Of a stretch of 64,000 nucleotides of DNA, positions 1-8,613 are shown one piece after another. The notes beneath the pieces are model-generated. The model searched no databases. It was given only the letters and a program-made list of their open reading frames with translations, and was not told where the DNA came from. Source of the DNA: JAGQOZ01 sp041399205 (lineage in GTDB: Bacteria; Planctomycetota; Planctomycetia; Pirellulales; Pirellulaceae). A program made the translations under genes and the position numbers. The stretch lies in assembly GCA_041399205.1 (NCBI GenBank), contig JAWKTK010000031.1:1-64000 (forward strand), read 5' to 3'. Position 1 is the stretch's first letter. Each line of letters opens with the position of its first letter.

Positions 1-1
1 G

Positions 2-214
2 AATTCTGGCTGGAAAGATGGTGACTGGAATGGCGACGGAGAGTTTACCAGCGGCGACCTGGTTCTGGCGTTTCAGACCGGCAAATACGAAGCAACGCCT
101 GTACCAGAACCCAATTTTTCTTGGCTGGTGCTATTCGCTGTAGCTATTTTGATTCGAGTCGGCCGGATGAAGTCGGCCACGGACCGCTTTCCTACGTTTC
201 GCGGTGAATCCTGA
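2..214 (+). CDS. C-terminal end of a dockerin/PEP-CTERM exported protein (5' partial)
   Basis: The first 70 codons visible are open from the window edge and end at TGA. They encode an EF-hand-like dockerin half-repeat (GDWNGDGEFTSGDLVLAF) followed by the linker TPVPEP, a hydrophobic segment (FSWLVLFAVAILI) and a basic tail (RVGRMK). That is the architecture of PEP-CTERM proteins, which are exported and processed by an exosortase, and the dockerin part binds calcium in known families. The same ending occurs in the genes at 57363 and 60989. The N-terminal domain lies outside the window, so the activity is unknown. Confidence 0.75.
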   Translation, partial: NSGWKDGDWNGDGEFTSGDLVLAFQTGKYEATPVPEPNFSWLVLFAVAILIRVGRMKSATDRFPTFRGES

Positions 215-269
215 GGCTGTGACGTTATCTGTGATTTTATTGCTTTCCATTGGCGTGCGAATGGATTGA

Positions 270-1481
270 CTACCGCTGAATGACTCGTTCAAAAACCGAC
301 ACCAGTTCTTGAACGGCGGCTTCGCGCGAAAAACGTTGCTTGACCAATTCCAGATTCTGGCGAGCGTTTGCTTCGTATTGTTCGAACGAACCAAGCATCT
401 GCAGCAACTGCTGTTTCAGGTCGTCTTTATCGCCTGGGCGAAAGCAGCGGTTCGCACCGGTCGATTCCAAAATGTCTTGTCCTTCGCCTTCAATGCCGCC
501 TAATATCGGACGAGCGGCCAGGAGGTAGTCAAACAACTTGGACGGAATGGATTTGGCCAGCGTTTCACTGCTCTTGAGATTCAGAAACAATAAATCAGCC
601 GAACGTAACTCCCGGTAGACTCGATCCCGAGAAACCGGCGGTTCGATGCTGATGGCTGGGTTTTGAAATTGGTCAGCCAACTCCTGCACGTCTTCTCGTT
701 GCGCACCGGCTCCAATAATTCGCACCTTCCAGCCGTCGATCTGGCCTGCTTGCGAAAGTTCATGAAACGCTGTGACCAACACATCCAGATTCTGGAGCAA
801 GCCGATGTTGCCGGCGTACAAGATCTCTTTGTGTGCCGAAGGTTCCTTACTGTTGATTTGCGGCTGACTGACACTATCCAGATTCACGCCGTTATAGACC
901 ACTGTGACGGGCGTTTGGCATTGTTCGTTCAGATAGTCTTTCATCGGAGCGCTAACACAAGTTAAGTGTTTTGCTTTTCGATAAAAGTAGCGTTCCAAGG
1001 TGCGACCAATGCGATAGGCCCAACCACTGGAGCTCAATTGTCCCGCAGCAACCGCCGCATCTGGCCAGATGTCTCGGATTTCAAACACCATGGGCCGACG
1101 GAACAGAACGGACAGAAATCGACCGCTGAGCCCAATAAACAAGGGGGGACTACTGGCGTAGATGACATCCGGTTTCCAACCGCTTCGCCAAATCTTCAGT
1201 CCTGCGGCAATCCCCGATCGGACAAACGACAGATAGTGGCCAATGTACGCTTTAGAACCACCGCCATCGCTCAGGTGCTTGATCTTGCAGCGATGGATTC
1301 TGACGCCCAATTCGGCAAAATGGCTGTCATCCACTACGTCTACGGCGGCTTTGTGCGGTTCGGCGGTAATGACTTCCACTTCGTGACCCTGGGACGCTAG
1401 CAACCGAGTGAAATCACTAAGGCGAAATGCGGCCGCGGTGATATCGGGTTCGAAAAACTGAGCCAGGATCAATATACGCAT
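270..1481 (-). CDS. Family 4 glycosyltransferase (WcaI/WbuB-like)
   Basis: The protein starts MRILILAQFFEPD, typical of GT4 (GT-B fold) enzymes that add a sugar to a growing exopolysaccharide or lipid-linked oligosaccharide. Two Rossmann halves are visible: an N-terminal acceptor half with YASSPPLFIGLSG, and a donor-binding half with VVYNGVNLDS, ILYAGNIGLLQNLD and the late segment SIPSKLFDYLLAARPILGG. That late segment is where the conserved donor-binding Glu (EX7E) region sits. I chose the ATG at 1481 because the frame can extend to 1616 but the extra residues do not resemble the family. No Shine-Dalgarno is seen. The nearby sugar aminotransferase (2239) and PEP-CTERM protein suggest an extracellular polysaccharide context; this is inference. 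Confidence 0.85.
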   Translation of the reverse strand: MRILILAQFFEPDITAAAFRLSDFTRLLASQGHEVEVITAEPHKAAVDVVDDSHFAELGVRIHRCKIKHLSDGGGSKAYIGHYLSFVRSGIAAGLKIWRSGWKPDVIYASSPPLFIGLSGRFLSVLFRRPMVFEIRDIWPDAAVAAGQLSSSGWAYRIGRTLERYFYRKAKHLTCVSAPMKDYLNEQCQTPVTVVYNGVNLDSVSQPQINSKEPSAHKEILYAGNIGLLQNLDVLVTAFHELSQAGQIDGWKVRIIGAGAQREDVQELADQFQNPAISIEPPVSRDRVYRELRSADLLFLNLKSSETLAKSIPSKLFDYLLAARPILGGIEGEGQDILESTGANRCFRPGDKDDLKQQLLQMLGSFEQYEANARQNLELVKQRFSREAAVQELVSVFERVIQR

Positions 1482-1703
1482 CAGGGAGTTTCTGCAGCTT
1501 GCGGAGAAAGATTGTTGCCAATATAGCTCAGAAATTCGTCGGAACGAATGCCCCGCTGGATTCGACAAACCACCATCCAATTTCCCTTTCTGTGAAAATA
1601 AAGGTAAAATCCTCACAAACGGGTGAAAAGCTGATTAATTCAGGCAGGATCTGCCGATTATGCAATTGATTCCGCTTTCCCCCCAACAATTAGGAGCGAA
1701 AAC

Positions 1704-2129
1704 ATGTTTCGTTATTCGACGCTGATCCTGGCTCTTTTGCTATTGGCCATGGCGTCCGACGCACAGGCCCAGTATTCCAGCGGCAATTCGCGAAGTATGT
1801 ACAATGCCACTCGGAATTTTCTGTACAATCGTCCCACGGTCAGCCCCTACGTGCAATTAGGGACGAACCAAGGCACCGCCAGTTTGCCGAATTATCACAC
1901 TTTGGTAAGACCTCAAATTGAACAGCAGCAAGAACAGATTGCTCAACAACGCCAAAGTGCTCAATTGCAGCAGCAAGTGTCTCAGATCCAAGACCAATAC
2001 AGGCAACAACAGAGCCAGCAAGCCAGCCAAATGATCACCGGAGCGCATGGGTTGGTCAACTCGAGGCCTCCTCGATTTGGTTCCACCTTGAACTACTATC
2101 CGGGGTTTTATCGTATTCCTCGTCGATAG
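1704..2129 (+). CDS. Small exported Gln-rich protein, function unknown
   Basis: This 141-residue protein begins with a clear signal peptide (FRYSTLILALLLLAMASDAQA, cleavage after about residue 22). Its middle, about residues 71-110, is extremely rich in Gln with a heptad-like pattern, suggesting a coiled coil. It ends in a Tyr/Arg/Pro-rich tail. A good Shine-Dalgarno (TTAGGAG) lies about seven bases before the ATG. I do not recognise a family. The composition is typical of small planctomycete periplasmic or surface proteins. Confidence 0.75.
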   Translation: MFRYSTLILALLLLAMASDAQAQYSSGNSRSMYNATRNFLYNRPTVSPYVQLGTNQGTASLPNYHTLVRPQIEQQQEQIAQQRQSAQLQQQVSQIQDQYRQQQSQQASQMITGAHGLVNSRPPRFGSTLNYYPGFYRIPRR

Positions 2130-2188
2130 GACGTAAAACACCCAGTAACGGCGTCGTGACGTATAATGTCACAACCTTCTTTCAAAGG

Positions 2189-2219
2189 CGTTGTCTATTG
2201 ACAACGTCTTGTTTTTCTT
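2189..2219 (+). terminator. Hairpin plus T-rich tract after the Gln-rich protein gene
   Basis: A perfect 7-bp inverted repeat (CGTTGTC / GACAACG, 4-base loop, 2189-2206) is followed by a T-rich stretch with five consecutive T. It resembles an intrinsic terminator for the gene ending at 2129. It sits only about 20 bases upstream of the aminotransferase ATG (2239), so it could instead act in that leader. Confidence 0.5.
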
Positions 2220-2238
2220 GTGACGGTTCTATTCGATC

Positions 2239-3387
2239 ATGACATCTCCCGCTCGATTGTATCTTTCGCCTCCACACATGTCTGGTCGCGAACAGCTCTA
2301 TGTCACCGAGGCGTTTGAAACCAATTGGGTCGCACCTGTCGGGCCTCATCTGGAACGGTTCGAACGTGAATTTGCCGCCAAGGTTCAAGCACCCTATGCC
2401 GTTGCCGTAGCCAGTGGCACAGCGGCGTTGCATTTGGCGTTGCGAGCGGTCGGGGTGAGTGCTGGAGATCGAGTCGTCTGTTCCAGCTTCACGTTCTGTG
2501 CATCCGCCAATCCGATTTGTTACGAACACGCGCAGCCCGTCTTCTTAGATTCGGACCGAATCAGTTGGAATATGGATCCGAATCTACTGCACGATGAGTT
2601 AGCCGAATCGAACCAACGTAATCGACTGCCCAAGGCCATTGTCGCGGTCGACATCTTGGGCCAAAGCGCCGACTTAGATGCCATTCGCAGCGAAGCCGAT
2701 CGGTTCGAAATTCCCGTGATCGAAGACGCCGCCGAGGCATTGGGCGCTTCCTACCGCGACAAGCCGGTTGGTGCATCCTGTCCCATCAGCACGTTCTCAT
2801 TCAATGGCAACAAAATCATCACCACCAGCGGCGGCGGCATGTTGTGTGCCTTTGACCAAGCGCTGGCGGATAAAATTCGCTTTTGGTCCACACAGTCCAA
2901 AGAACCTGGTCCGATTTACTTGCACAAAGAATTGGGCTTCAACTACCGACTCAGCAACGTCTTGGCCGGCGTGGGAATTGGTCAACTGGAAGTGCTGGAT
3001 GAACGAGTTGCCAAGCGACGGCAAATCATGGCGTATTACAAAGAACGCTTGGGACAGTTGCCCGGTATCGGTTTTATGCCTCGAGCGACTTTTGGCCAGC
3101 CCAATGATTGGCTGTCAGTCATCACGGTAGACGCAGCGCAATTTGGAGCTTCTTGCGACGACATTCGCCTGGCGTTGGAAACGGACAACATTGAATCCAG
3201 ACGATTGTGGTTGCCGCTCCACATGCAACCGTTGTTTGCGGAATGTGAATATCGCGGTGGAAAAGTCGCCGAATCGGCTTTTGAAACAGGTTTGTGCTTG
3301 CCCAGCGGTACTGCCATGGCAGATAACGACTTGGATCGAGTCTGTCTACGAATTGAAGCGGTTCACGCGTCACGTCCGGCGACTTGA
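2239..3387 (+). CDS. DegT/DnrJ/EryC1 family PLP-dependent sugar aminotransferase
   Basis: The protein belongs to the DegT/DnrJ/EryC1/StrS family, which transfers an amino group from glutamate to a keto-sugar nucleotide to give amino sugars for polysaccharides, glycans or antibiotics. Visible landmarks are the N-terminal AFETNWVAPVGPHLERFE, the cofactor region VASGTAALHLALRAVGV, the Asp-containing IEDAAEALGA, and FSFNGNKIITTSGGGML with the Schiff-base lysine at about residue 192. Length (382) is normal for the family, close to PglE-type bacillosamine aminotransferases, but the substrate cannot be assigned. It lies near the glycosyltransferase at 270, transcribed the other way. Confidence 0.92.
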   Translation: MTSPARLYLSPPHMSGREQLYVTEAFETNWVAPVGPHLERFEREFAAKVQAPYAVAVASGTAALHLALRAVGVSAGDRVVCSSFTFCASANPICYEHAQPVFLDSDRISWNMDPNLLHDELAESNQRNRLPKAIVAVDILGQSADLDAIRSEADRFEIPVIEDAAEALGASYRDKPVGASCPISTFSFNGNKIITTSGGGMLCAFDQALADKIRFWSTQSKEPGPIYLHKELGFNYRLSNVLAGVGIGQLEVLDERVAKRRQIMAYYKERLGQLPGIGFMPRATFGQPNDWLSVITVDAAQFGASCDDIRLALETDNIESRRLWLPLHMQPLFAECEYRGGKVAESAFETGLCLPSGTAMADNDLDRVCLRIEAVHASRPAT

Positions 3388-3442
3388 TTCGTCGCAATGC
3401 TGATTCGGCACCATTGAATGGTTCGCCCGAGGTGTCAACGTC

Positions 3443-4354
3443 ATGTCACAACCGCAATTGCCCGACTTTGTGGCGCCGATGTTGGCCAAATCGTCCGCAC
3501 CGTTCGATTCGGACGAATTTCAGTTCGAAGTCAAATGGGATGGCACTCGAGCTGTTGCGTATATCGATCAGCATCGAATTCGCCTGATGAATCGTCGGCG
3601 GTTTGACATCACCGACCGCTATCCAGAATTGCAATGCCTACAAGCGTTGCCCGCTGGAACAATGCTGGATGGCGAAATTGTGGTGCTGGACGCTGTAGGC
3701 AAAGCCGATTTTCCGGCGCTGCAAAGCCGCGAACAAGCGCGTTCAGCATTGAAGATTCAAACGCTATCCCAAGCGTCACCGGTGACCTATTTGGTGTTCG
3801 ATCAAATGTACCAACAGTTTGCATCCTTGATGCAGCGGCCGCTGCAAGATCGCCGAGCGGTCTTGGACGAAACCACTTTGCAGCTGGACGAATCAGCGCC
3901 CGTGTTTGTCAGTCAAGCCATTCTGGGCGCGGGGACTTCTCTGTTTGAAACCGTGGTGGCGCAGCAGATGGAAGGCGTGATGGCCAAACGATTGACCAGC
4001 CGTTACGAACCAGGAAAACGGTCGGACGCGTGGTTGAAAATCAAGCGGTCACAGCAATTGGTTTGCGTCATCTTTGGTTACGTCCCCAAGCAAGACGACT
4101 TTGAAAGTCTGATCCTAGCCGCCGAAGTCGCAGGCCAATTGCGATATGTGGGCCGAGTCGGTTCCGGATTTGATTTTCGGCTGCGAGGTCAGCTGAATCA
4201 AACGTTACGGACTCTACATACTTCGTCACCGCTGTTGAAATGTAAAGCCAAAGGCCAATGGGTGGAACCTCGGCTGTATTGTAACGTTCGCTTCATGGAA
4301 TTGACGGCCGGTTTAGAGATGCGAGCCCCCGTGTTTGTGGAACTTTTGGAATGA
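3443..4354 (+). CDS. ATP-dependent DNA ligase (LigD ligase-domain type)
   Basis: This 303-residue protein has the nucleotidyltransferase motifs of ATP-dependent DNA ligases. Motif I is FEVKWDGTRA with the adenylated lysine at residue 31. LDGEIVVLD and VFDQMY match motifs III and IIIa, EGVMAKRL motif IV and WLKIKR motif V, followed by an OB-fold-like C-terminus. These enzymes seal nicks using ATP. The size matches the free-standing ligase domain found in bacterial LigD/LigC repair enzymes. No Ku, primase or nuclease partner is next to it, so a role in end joining is not shown by context. Confidence 0.9.
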   Translation: MSQPQLPDFVAPMLAKSSAPFDSDEFQFEVKWDGTRAVAYIDQHRIRLMNRRRFDITDRYPELQCLQALPAGTMLDGEIVVLDAVGKADFPALQSREQARSALKIQTLSQASPVTYLVFDQMYQQFASLMQRPLQDRRAVLDETTLQLDESAPVFVSQAILGAGTSLFETVVAQQMEGVMAKRLTSRYEPGKRSDAWLKIKRSQQLVCVIFGYVPKQDDFESLILAAEVAGQLRYVGRVGSGFDFRLRGQLNQTLRTLHTSSPLLKCKAKGQWVEPRLYCNVRFMELTAGLEMRAPVFVELLE

Positions 4355-4617
4355 AACGAAACAGGATTGCTTGCCAAACGGCAAACGCAGCGTTCGACTA
4401 ATTTTAGTGCGATGCGCTTTTCGACGCGTCATTTTGTTGGTAGCGTAAGGCGTTTTCGGCCAGCGACCGTGGAAATGGCCGTGGAAATTTTTACCTGTAG
4501 TGGACCAGACTACGAATCCTTGTGTCTTCGGACTCGTCAACCTTATCCATTACCGGGCAGTCAAAACTTGTCTACCATTCGCCTTAGAAAATAGCCCTTT
4601 CGGTTCGAACTATACTC

Positions 4618-6504
4618 ATGCCGCAGCCTGTCTGGTCACCTCTGTTAACCTTAGCCGGAATCTTGCAACTGGTGTTGGACGACGGTCGTTGGTTGGCGGT
4701 GATCTGGATCGGCATGGTGGGCAGCGCCATTGGTAGTTTCTTGAACGTCGTGGTCTATCGCTGGACGGCTGGGATGAGCATTGTTCATCCGCCATCGAGG
4801 TGCCCGAAGTGCGAATCGCCCATTCGGTCTCGTGACAATTTGCCGGTTTTGGGTTGGCTCATGCTGCGAGGAAAATGTCGAGACTGTGCGGCACCTATTT
4901 CGATTCGATACCCGCTGGTCGAAGCCATCGTCGGCGTGATCTTCATGATCATTGCCAGTTCGCTGCTGCAGGGCCATCGAACAGTCTACTACAACGTCAC
5001 GCCGGATCTTTACCTGCTGGGCGTGCTCGTGCGTTCCTTGATTCTGGCGACGTTGCTGATGTCGATTGTGCTGAATCGCATTGATGGGAACCAAGTACCA
5101 ACTCCGCTGATTGGGTTCGGCGTGGTTGTCGGATTGACCGCGGCTTGTTTCTTGCCGACGAACCAAGATTCGCTGCAAGACATGCTGGGATCCTATCAAG
5201 CTCCTGAATCGTTGGTTTCTATCACCGGCCTGCTGGCCGCTGGCTTTGGCGGAATCGTCGGGTTCGCCTATGGGAATTTGCTGCGATGTTTCCAAGGGCA
5301 ATCACAACAAAGTTGCTCGGTTCCATTTCTGAAACATGGGCGCGACCCCTTGCCAATCTTCGGTCTGTTTCTAGGAATTTATGCCGGCGCGGTAGCGGCC
5401 TTGGGCATCTTGGCCATCAGCGTTGTGATAGCGCTGCTGGTCGCCAGATCAAACCGGCTGCCATTGACCACATTGGCCGGTTTGGTCACGTTAGGGTTCT
5501 TGGTGTTCTGGCCACGAGGCACCCCGACGGAAGATTTTTCTGTGCGACTGCTGTGCCTGATTGTCGCAGCCGTTGGCTTGCTGTTGGTACGTTGGATTGA
5601 CTACCGTACCGTCAGCATTCCTACCATTTCATCAACTTCCAATCCTGCAACTCAGACGAAAGGCGTATTCGTGGACAACGAAGCATCCGAAAACCTACAG
5701 GCCATCATTGAACATCCTAGCTACCGATTGGCGCACAAAGACAGTGAATTCATCGGTTCGGCCGAACTCCGCCCGTTACGTATGCAACTGGAGTTGCAGA
5801 AATGTGAAACGCTGATGCGGGAAGCGGACATCGAATCAACCATTGTGTTGTTCGGTGGCACTCAAGTCGTAGAAGCCGACATGGCGCAAGCTCGTTTAGA
5901 AAAGGCGCAGGCACACTACGAAGCGAACCCGGACGATGCCGAAGCGAAACGAGCCGTCGAGCGAGCGAAACGAGTTCGCGCCAAAGCCAACTACTACAAT
6001 GAAGCTCGCGAATTTGGCCGCATTGTTTCTTCAGAATGCCAAATCAACGGTCACTGCAATTACGTGGTGATCACGGGTGGCGGGCCAGGGATCATGGAGG
6101 CGGGCAATCGTGGTGCGTTCGACGTTAATGCCAAATCGATTGGGCTGAACATTACACTGCCGTTCGAACAAGTGCCCAACCCGTACATCACGCCGGGGTT
6201 GTGTTTTCAGTTTCACTATTTCGCCATGCGAAAAATGCACTTCTTGTTGCGTGCCAAAGCGTTGATTGTCTTTCCTGGCGGATTCGGCACGCTGGACGAA
6301 CTGTTTTGCGCATTGACACTGCGGCAAACCGGCCGCATGCAAGCGATCCCGATCATTTTGTACGGCACGGAATACTGGAAGAATGTGGTCAACTTGCAGT
6401 TCCTGGCAGACGAAGGTGTTGTCAAAGACAGTGACCTAGAACTGATCAGCTTCACCGATGATCCTCGGCATGCCTGGGAACTGATCCGAGATTTTCACGG
6501 TTAA
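4618..6504 (+). CDS. Fusion of a prepilin-peptidase-like (A24) membrane domain and a LOG-family domain
   Basis: Residues 1-340 look like a type IV prepilin peptidase: GSFLNVVVYRW, the two cytoplasmic zinc-type Cys pairs (CPKC at 62-65, CRDC at 86-89), several membrane segments, and a first Asp in NRIDGNQVP (D156). The second catalytic motif, normally GxGD, reads HGRDPLP (D243), so the Asp is kept but the glycine before it is lost. Residues 352-628 are a LOG/TIGR00730 Rossmann domain with GGGPGIMEAGNRGA and PGGFGTLDE, the family that in characterised members releases cytokinin-type bases from nucleotide monophosphates. A GTG at 5671, with AAAGG about eight bases upstream, would start a separate 277-residue LOG protein in the same frame, so two nested products or a lost stop are possible. 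The peptidase part may serve the T2SS operon at 36.6 kb. Confidence 0.8.
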   Translation: MPQPVWSPLLTLAGILQLVLDDGRWLAVIWIGMVGSAIGSFLNVVVYRWTAGMSIVHPPSRCPKCESPIRSRDNLPVLGWLMLRGKCRDCAAPISIRYPLVEAIVGVIFMIIASSLLQGHRTVYYNVTPDLYLLGVLVRSLILATLLMSIVLNRIDGNQVPTPLIGFGVVVGLTAACFLPTNQDSLQDMLGSYQAPESLVSITGLLAAGFGGIVGFAYGNLLRCFQGQSQQSCSVPFLKHGRDPLPIFGLFLGIYAGAVAALGILAISVVIALLVARSNRLPLTTLAGLVTLGFLVFWPRGTPTEDFSVRLLCLIVAAVGLLLVRWIDYRTVSIPTISSTSNPATQTKGVFVDNEASENLQAIIEHPSYRLAHKDSEFIGSAELRPLRMQLELQKCETLMREADIESTIVLFGGTQVVEADMAQARLEKAQAHYEANPDDAEAKRAVERAKRVRAKANYYNEAREFGRIVSSECQINGHCNYVVITGGGPGIMEAGNRGAFDVNAKSIGLNITLPFEQVPNPYITPGLCFQFHYFAMRKMHFLLRAKALIVFPGGFGTLDELFCALTLRQTGRMQAIPIILYGTEYWKNVVNLQFLADEGVVKDSDLELISFTDDPRHAWELIRDFHG

Positions 6505-6508
6505 AATG

Positions 6509-6709
6509 CCTAGCCCGCAGCGTCAGTTTTGAAGTTGCGTTTTTTTCATAGGTGCGAAACGTAAGTGACGGGAAGTTGAGTGCTTCCGAAATCTCTCGCT
6601 GACGCGTCGGGCTAGGATATACCGCCGGAAAATGCAAATGCCAACGTCAAAATGCGTCAGCGAGGAACCACAGAAACATTCAATCTTCCTTCGCTTACGT
6701 GTCGGGCTA
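6509..6709. repeat. Intergenic inverted-repeat element (TAGCCCG...CGTCAG family)
   Basis: CCTAGCCCGCAGCGTCAG (6509-6526) is matched in inverted orientation by CTGACGCGTCGGGCTAGG (6599-6616). A second related pair follows (GCGTCAGCGAGGA near 6654 and CGCTTACGTGTCGGGCTA ending at 6709). It fills the space between the convergent LOG-fusion and sigma-factor genes. A dispersed noncoding repeat is the likeliest explanation; it may also end transcription from both sides. Confidence 0.6.
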
Positions 6710-6756
6710 CCAAAAACGCTACGCGGAGCATTTTGACGCTGGGCGACATTGCGTCG

Positions 6757-7671
6757 CTATTCCGGTCGAAAGAAACCGACAGAAGATTGCATGATGCGTT
6801 GACACAAAGACTGTTGATCGCGATCTTCCAGCGGTTGTTGAACGTCGTCCAGATTGGCTTGGCAATAGCGGCAACCGAGCTGTCGAATGTGAAAATCAAT
6901 GTAGTTGGACCATTCGTCATCCAACGTTCCCAAAACGAATTTGCCCACGGTGCTACGCTTGGGGCAACTGGGCCGCAGGCGTTCCCAGAGCTTCGTCAGC
7001 AAGTCGTCTTCCGGTTCGCGGCTGGGTGTGGAATCCGGCTGCACGGACTGCAATTCGTCTACTCGACCTTGAATTCGTTTCAAAAAGCGATGTTTCAGCA
7101 GTGCGACTTGTTTTTCGTCCATGCCCAATTGGTTCGCGATATCTCGGTTGCGAAGTTGCGCATAAAAAATCATTTCAAAGATCTGCAGGTCGCGAAAACG
7201 CAGTCCCTTCTGCAACCGTTGCACGGAGTCGTGCAAGGCTTCTCCCAGAGTGATTTCTTGTTGCGAACCTTCTTCGCTGCGTTGAGCCATTTCGCTGGGA
7301 TTCGGTTCGGCCGAAACAGCACGTTCTTCACCTCGACCACTGGAATCGCTTTGTTCGTCCGTTCGTAACGAATCTTGCAATTGACAAACCGTCACACCTC
7401 CTCGGCCTCGCTTCCGCAACACGTCCACCGCGCGACGACGCAAGATCATGAATAGATACGTCTCCAAACTGGCGCGATGATCAAAACGATCTGCGCTGGA
7501 CAAGAAATTGATGAACGTTTCCTGCACAATGTCATCGGCGTCAGCGTCGTTGCCTAATTGCTTCCGAGCGAAAGCGCGGAGTCGGCCTTGATACCGAGCG
7601 ACCAGTTGAGACCACGCGTCGGTATCGCCTGCTTGAATTTGATCGACTAAATACTGATCGCCTTGGCTCAA
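6757..7671 (-). CDS. ECF RNA polymerase sigma factor with Cys-containing C-terminal extension
   Basis: The N-terminus carries sigma region 2 (LVARYQGRLRAFARKQLG...DADDIVQETFINFL...RAVDVLRKRG, about residues 20-87). An acidic/polar linker follows, then a region 4 helix-turn-helix (FEMIFYAQLRNRDIANQLGM, about 164-200). Beyond that lies an extra segment of about 90 residues with H261, C267, C270 (HIRQLGCRYC), reminiscent of the zinc-binding motif of anti-sigma factors. Planctomycetes are known to have ECF sigma factors linked to Ser/Thr kinases. This gene is last in a leftward operon with a kinase and an FHA-like protein. It starts at TTG directly beside the upstream stop, implying coupled translation. 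Confidence 0.87.
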   Translation of the reverse strand: MSQGDQYLVDQIQAGDTDAWSQLVARYQGRLRAFARKQLGNDADADDIVQETFINFLSSADRFDHRASLETYLFMILRRRAVDVLRKRGRGGVTVCQLQDSLRTDEQSDSSGRGEERAVSAEPNPSEMAQRSEEGSQQEITLGEALHDSVQRLQKGLRFRDLQIFEMIFYAQLRNRDIANQLGMDEKQVALLKHRFLKRIQGRVDELQSVQPDSTPSREPEDDLLTKLWERLRPSCPKRSTVGKFVLGTLDDEWSNYIDFHIRQLGCRYCQANLDDVQQPLEDRDQQSLCQRIMQSSVGFFRPE

Positions 7672-7672
7672 A

Positions 7673-8611
7673 CTAAACTAACCCTATGAATAGAAACAAC
7701 GCACCAAACACAAAAATGGCCAACGACAAAAATATGACGTGACCTCGTAAGAATCCACGAGTGGTCACTTCGGCAATAGCGTAAAAGATACCAACCACCA
7801 GGAACAATCCAACTAGTCCGGCAATTTGCGACCGCTGCTTGTGCTGCGATTGGTGAGCCGACTGGATTATTTCAGCTGAAACTCGAGCGAACCCTTCCGA
7901 CAGCGGATCCAGCAACACGGCCGCTCGATACATCGAATCACCCTCCGCCGTTACCATCTGCGTCACTCGGTCTGCCAACAATCCCGGATACGGATTCCTG
8001 GGACTATCTTCCGTGTGCGGCAAGCTTTCCGCCTTGATAATGTCGTAGGTGGCTCGAGCAATTCGTTCCACCACGCCGTTTCGTTTCTGAGCCAATTCGG
8101 TTTGTGCCGACCCAGAGACCCTGGCCAGAACGATGGGATACAATTCTTCGGCGGCAGCAACAGTGGCGTTCCATTCAGCGTCGGCCGCTTTGTGGGTGAG
8201 CTGGCTACTGGCTCCTAAGCCGTAACGATTTTGGTTCTTCTGAAAATCGTTGAATTCGGTAAGCCAACGTTTGTCGTTGAAGCGATTGAAAACGTTGGTA
8301 TTCGCACCGTCAGGCCATTCCACTTTGGCGATGACGTCCCACTGGCTGCCCCAAATGGGATGGATTTGCGAATCGCCCGAATACCAATCGAACGTAACGT
8401 GGGCCGTCGAATCAGATTCGTTCGAATCAGCGCCTTCCGAAACGTCAAATCGCTTGGCCAATTCGGCCTTCATCGCTTGGTAGGCGGCATCGACCTTTTG
8501 CAGCAAAACGTGGTCGGGCGTCAGATCCATTTCGCGAACCGGCGCCTGGCGAACGATCACTTCCTTGATTTCCACGGCTACGGTGTGTTCCAACTTGTCA
8601 ATCACTTGCAT
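7673..8611 (-). CDS. Membrane-anchored hypothetical protein in the kinase/sigma operon
   Basis: I do not recognise a family. From the ATG at 8611 the protein has a long soluble N-terminal region of about 240 residues followed by two hydrophobic segments at the C-terminus (IAGLVGLFLVVGIFYAIAEV and VIFLSLAIFVFGALFLFIGLV), so it is a tail-anchored membrane protein. A TTG at 8629 would add six residues. The ATG overlaps the probable true stop of the upstream gene (8598-8600) in another frame, which suggests translational coupling. It probably works at the membrane with the kinase and sigma factor on either side. Confidence 0.75.
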   Translation of the reverse strand: MQVIDKLEHTVAVEIKEVIVRQAPVREMDLTPDHVLLQKVDAAYQAMKAELAKRFDVSEGADSNESDSTAHVTFDWYSGDSQIHPIWGSQWDVIAKVEWPDGANTNVFNRFNDKRWLTEFNDFQKNQNRYGLGASSQLTHKAADAEWNATVAAAEELYPIVLARVSGSAQTELAQKRNGVVERIARATYDIIKAESLPHTEDSPRNPYPGLLADRVTQMVTAEGDSMYRAAVLLDPLSEGFARVSAEIIQSAHQSQHKQRSQIAGLVGLFLVVGIFYAIAEVTTRGFLRGHVIFLSLAIFVFGALFLFIGLV

Positions 8612-8613
8612 CG

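Noticed and set aside
1482..1616. N-terminal extension of the glycosyltransferase to 1616
   Set aside because: The extra 45 residues have no similarity to GT4 enzymes, whereas MRILILAQFFEPD at 1481 is the typical start.
6652..7368. Plus-strand 238-residue frame over the sigma factor gene
   Set aside because: It is antisense to a gene with clear sigma region 2 and region 4 motifs.
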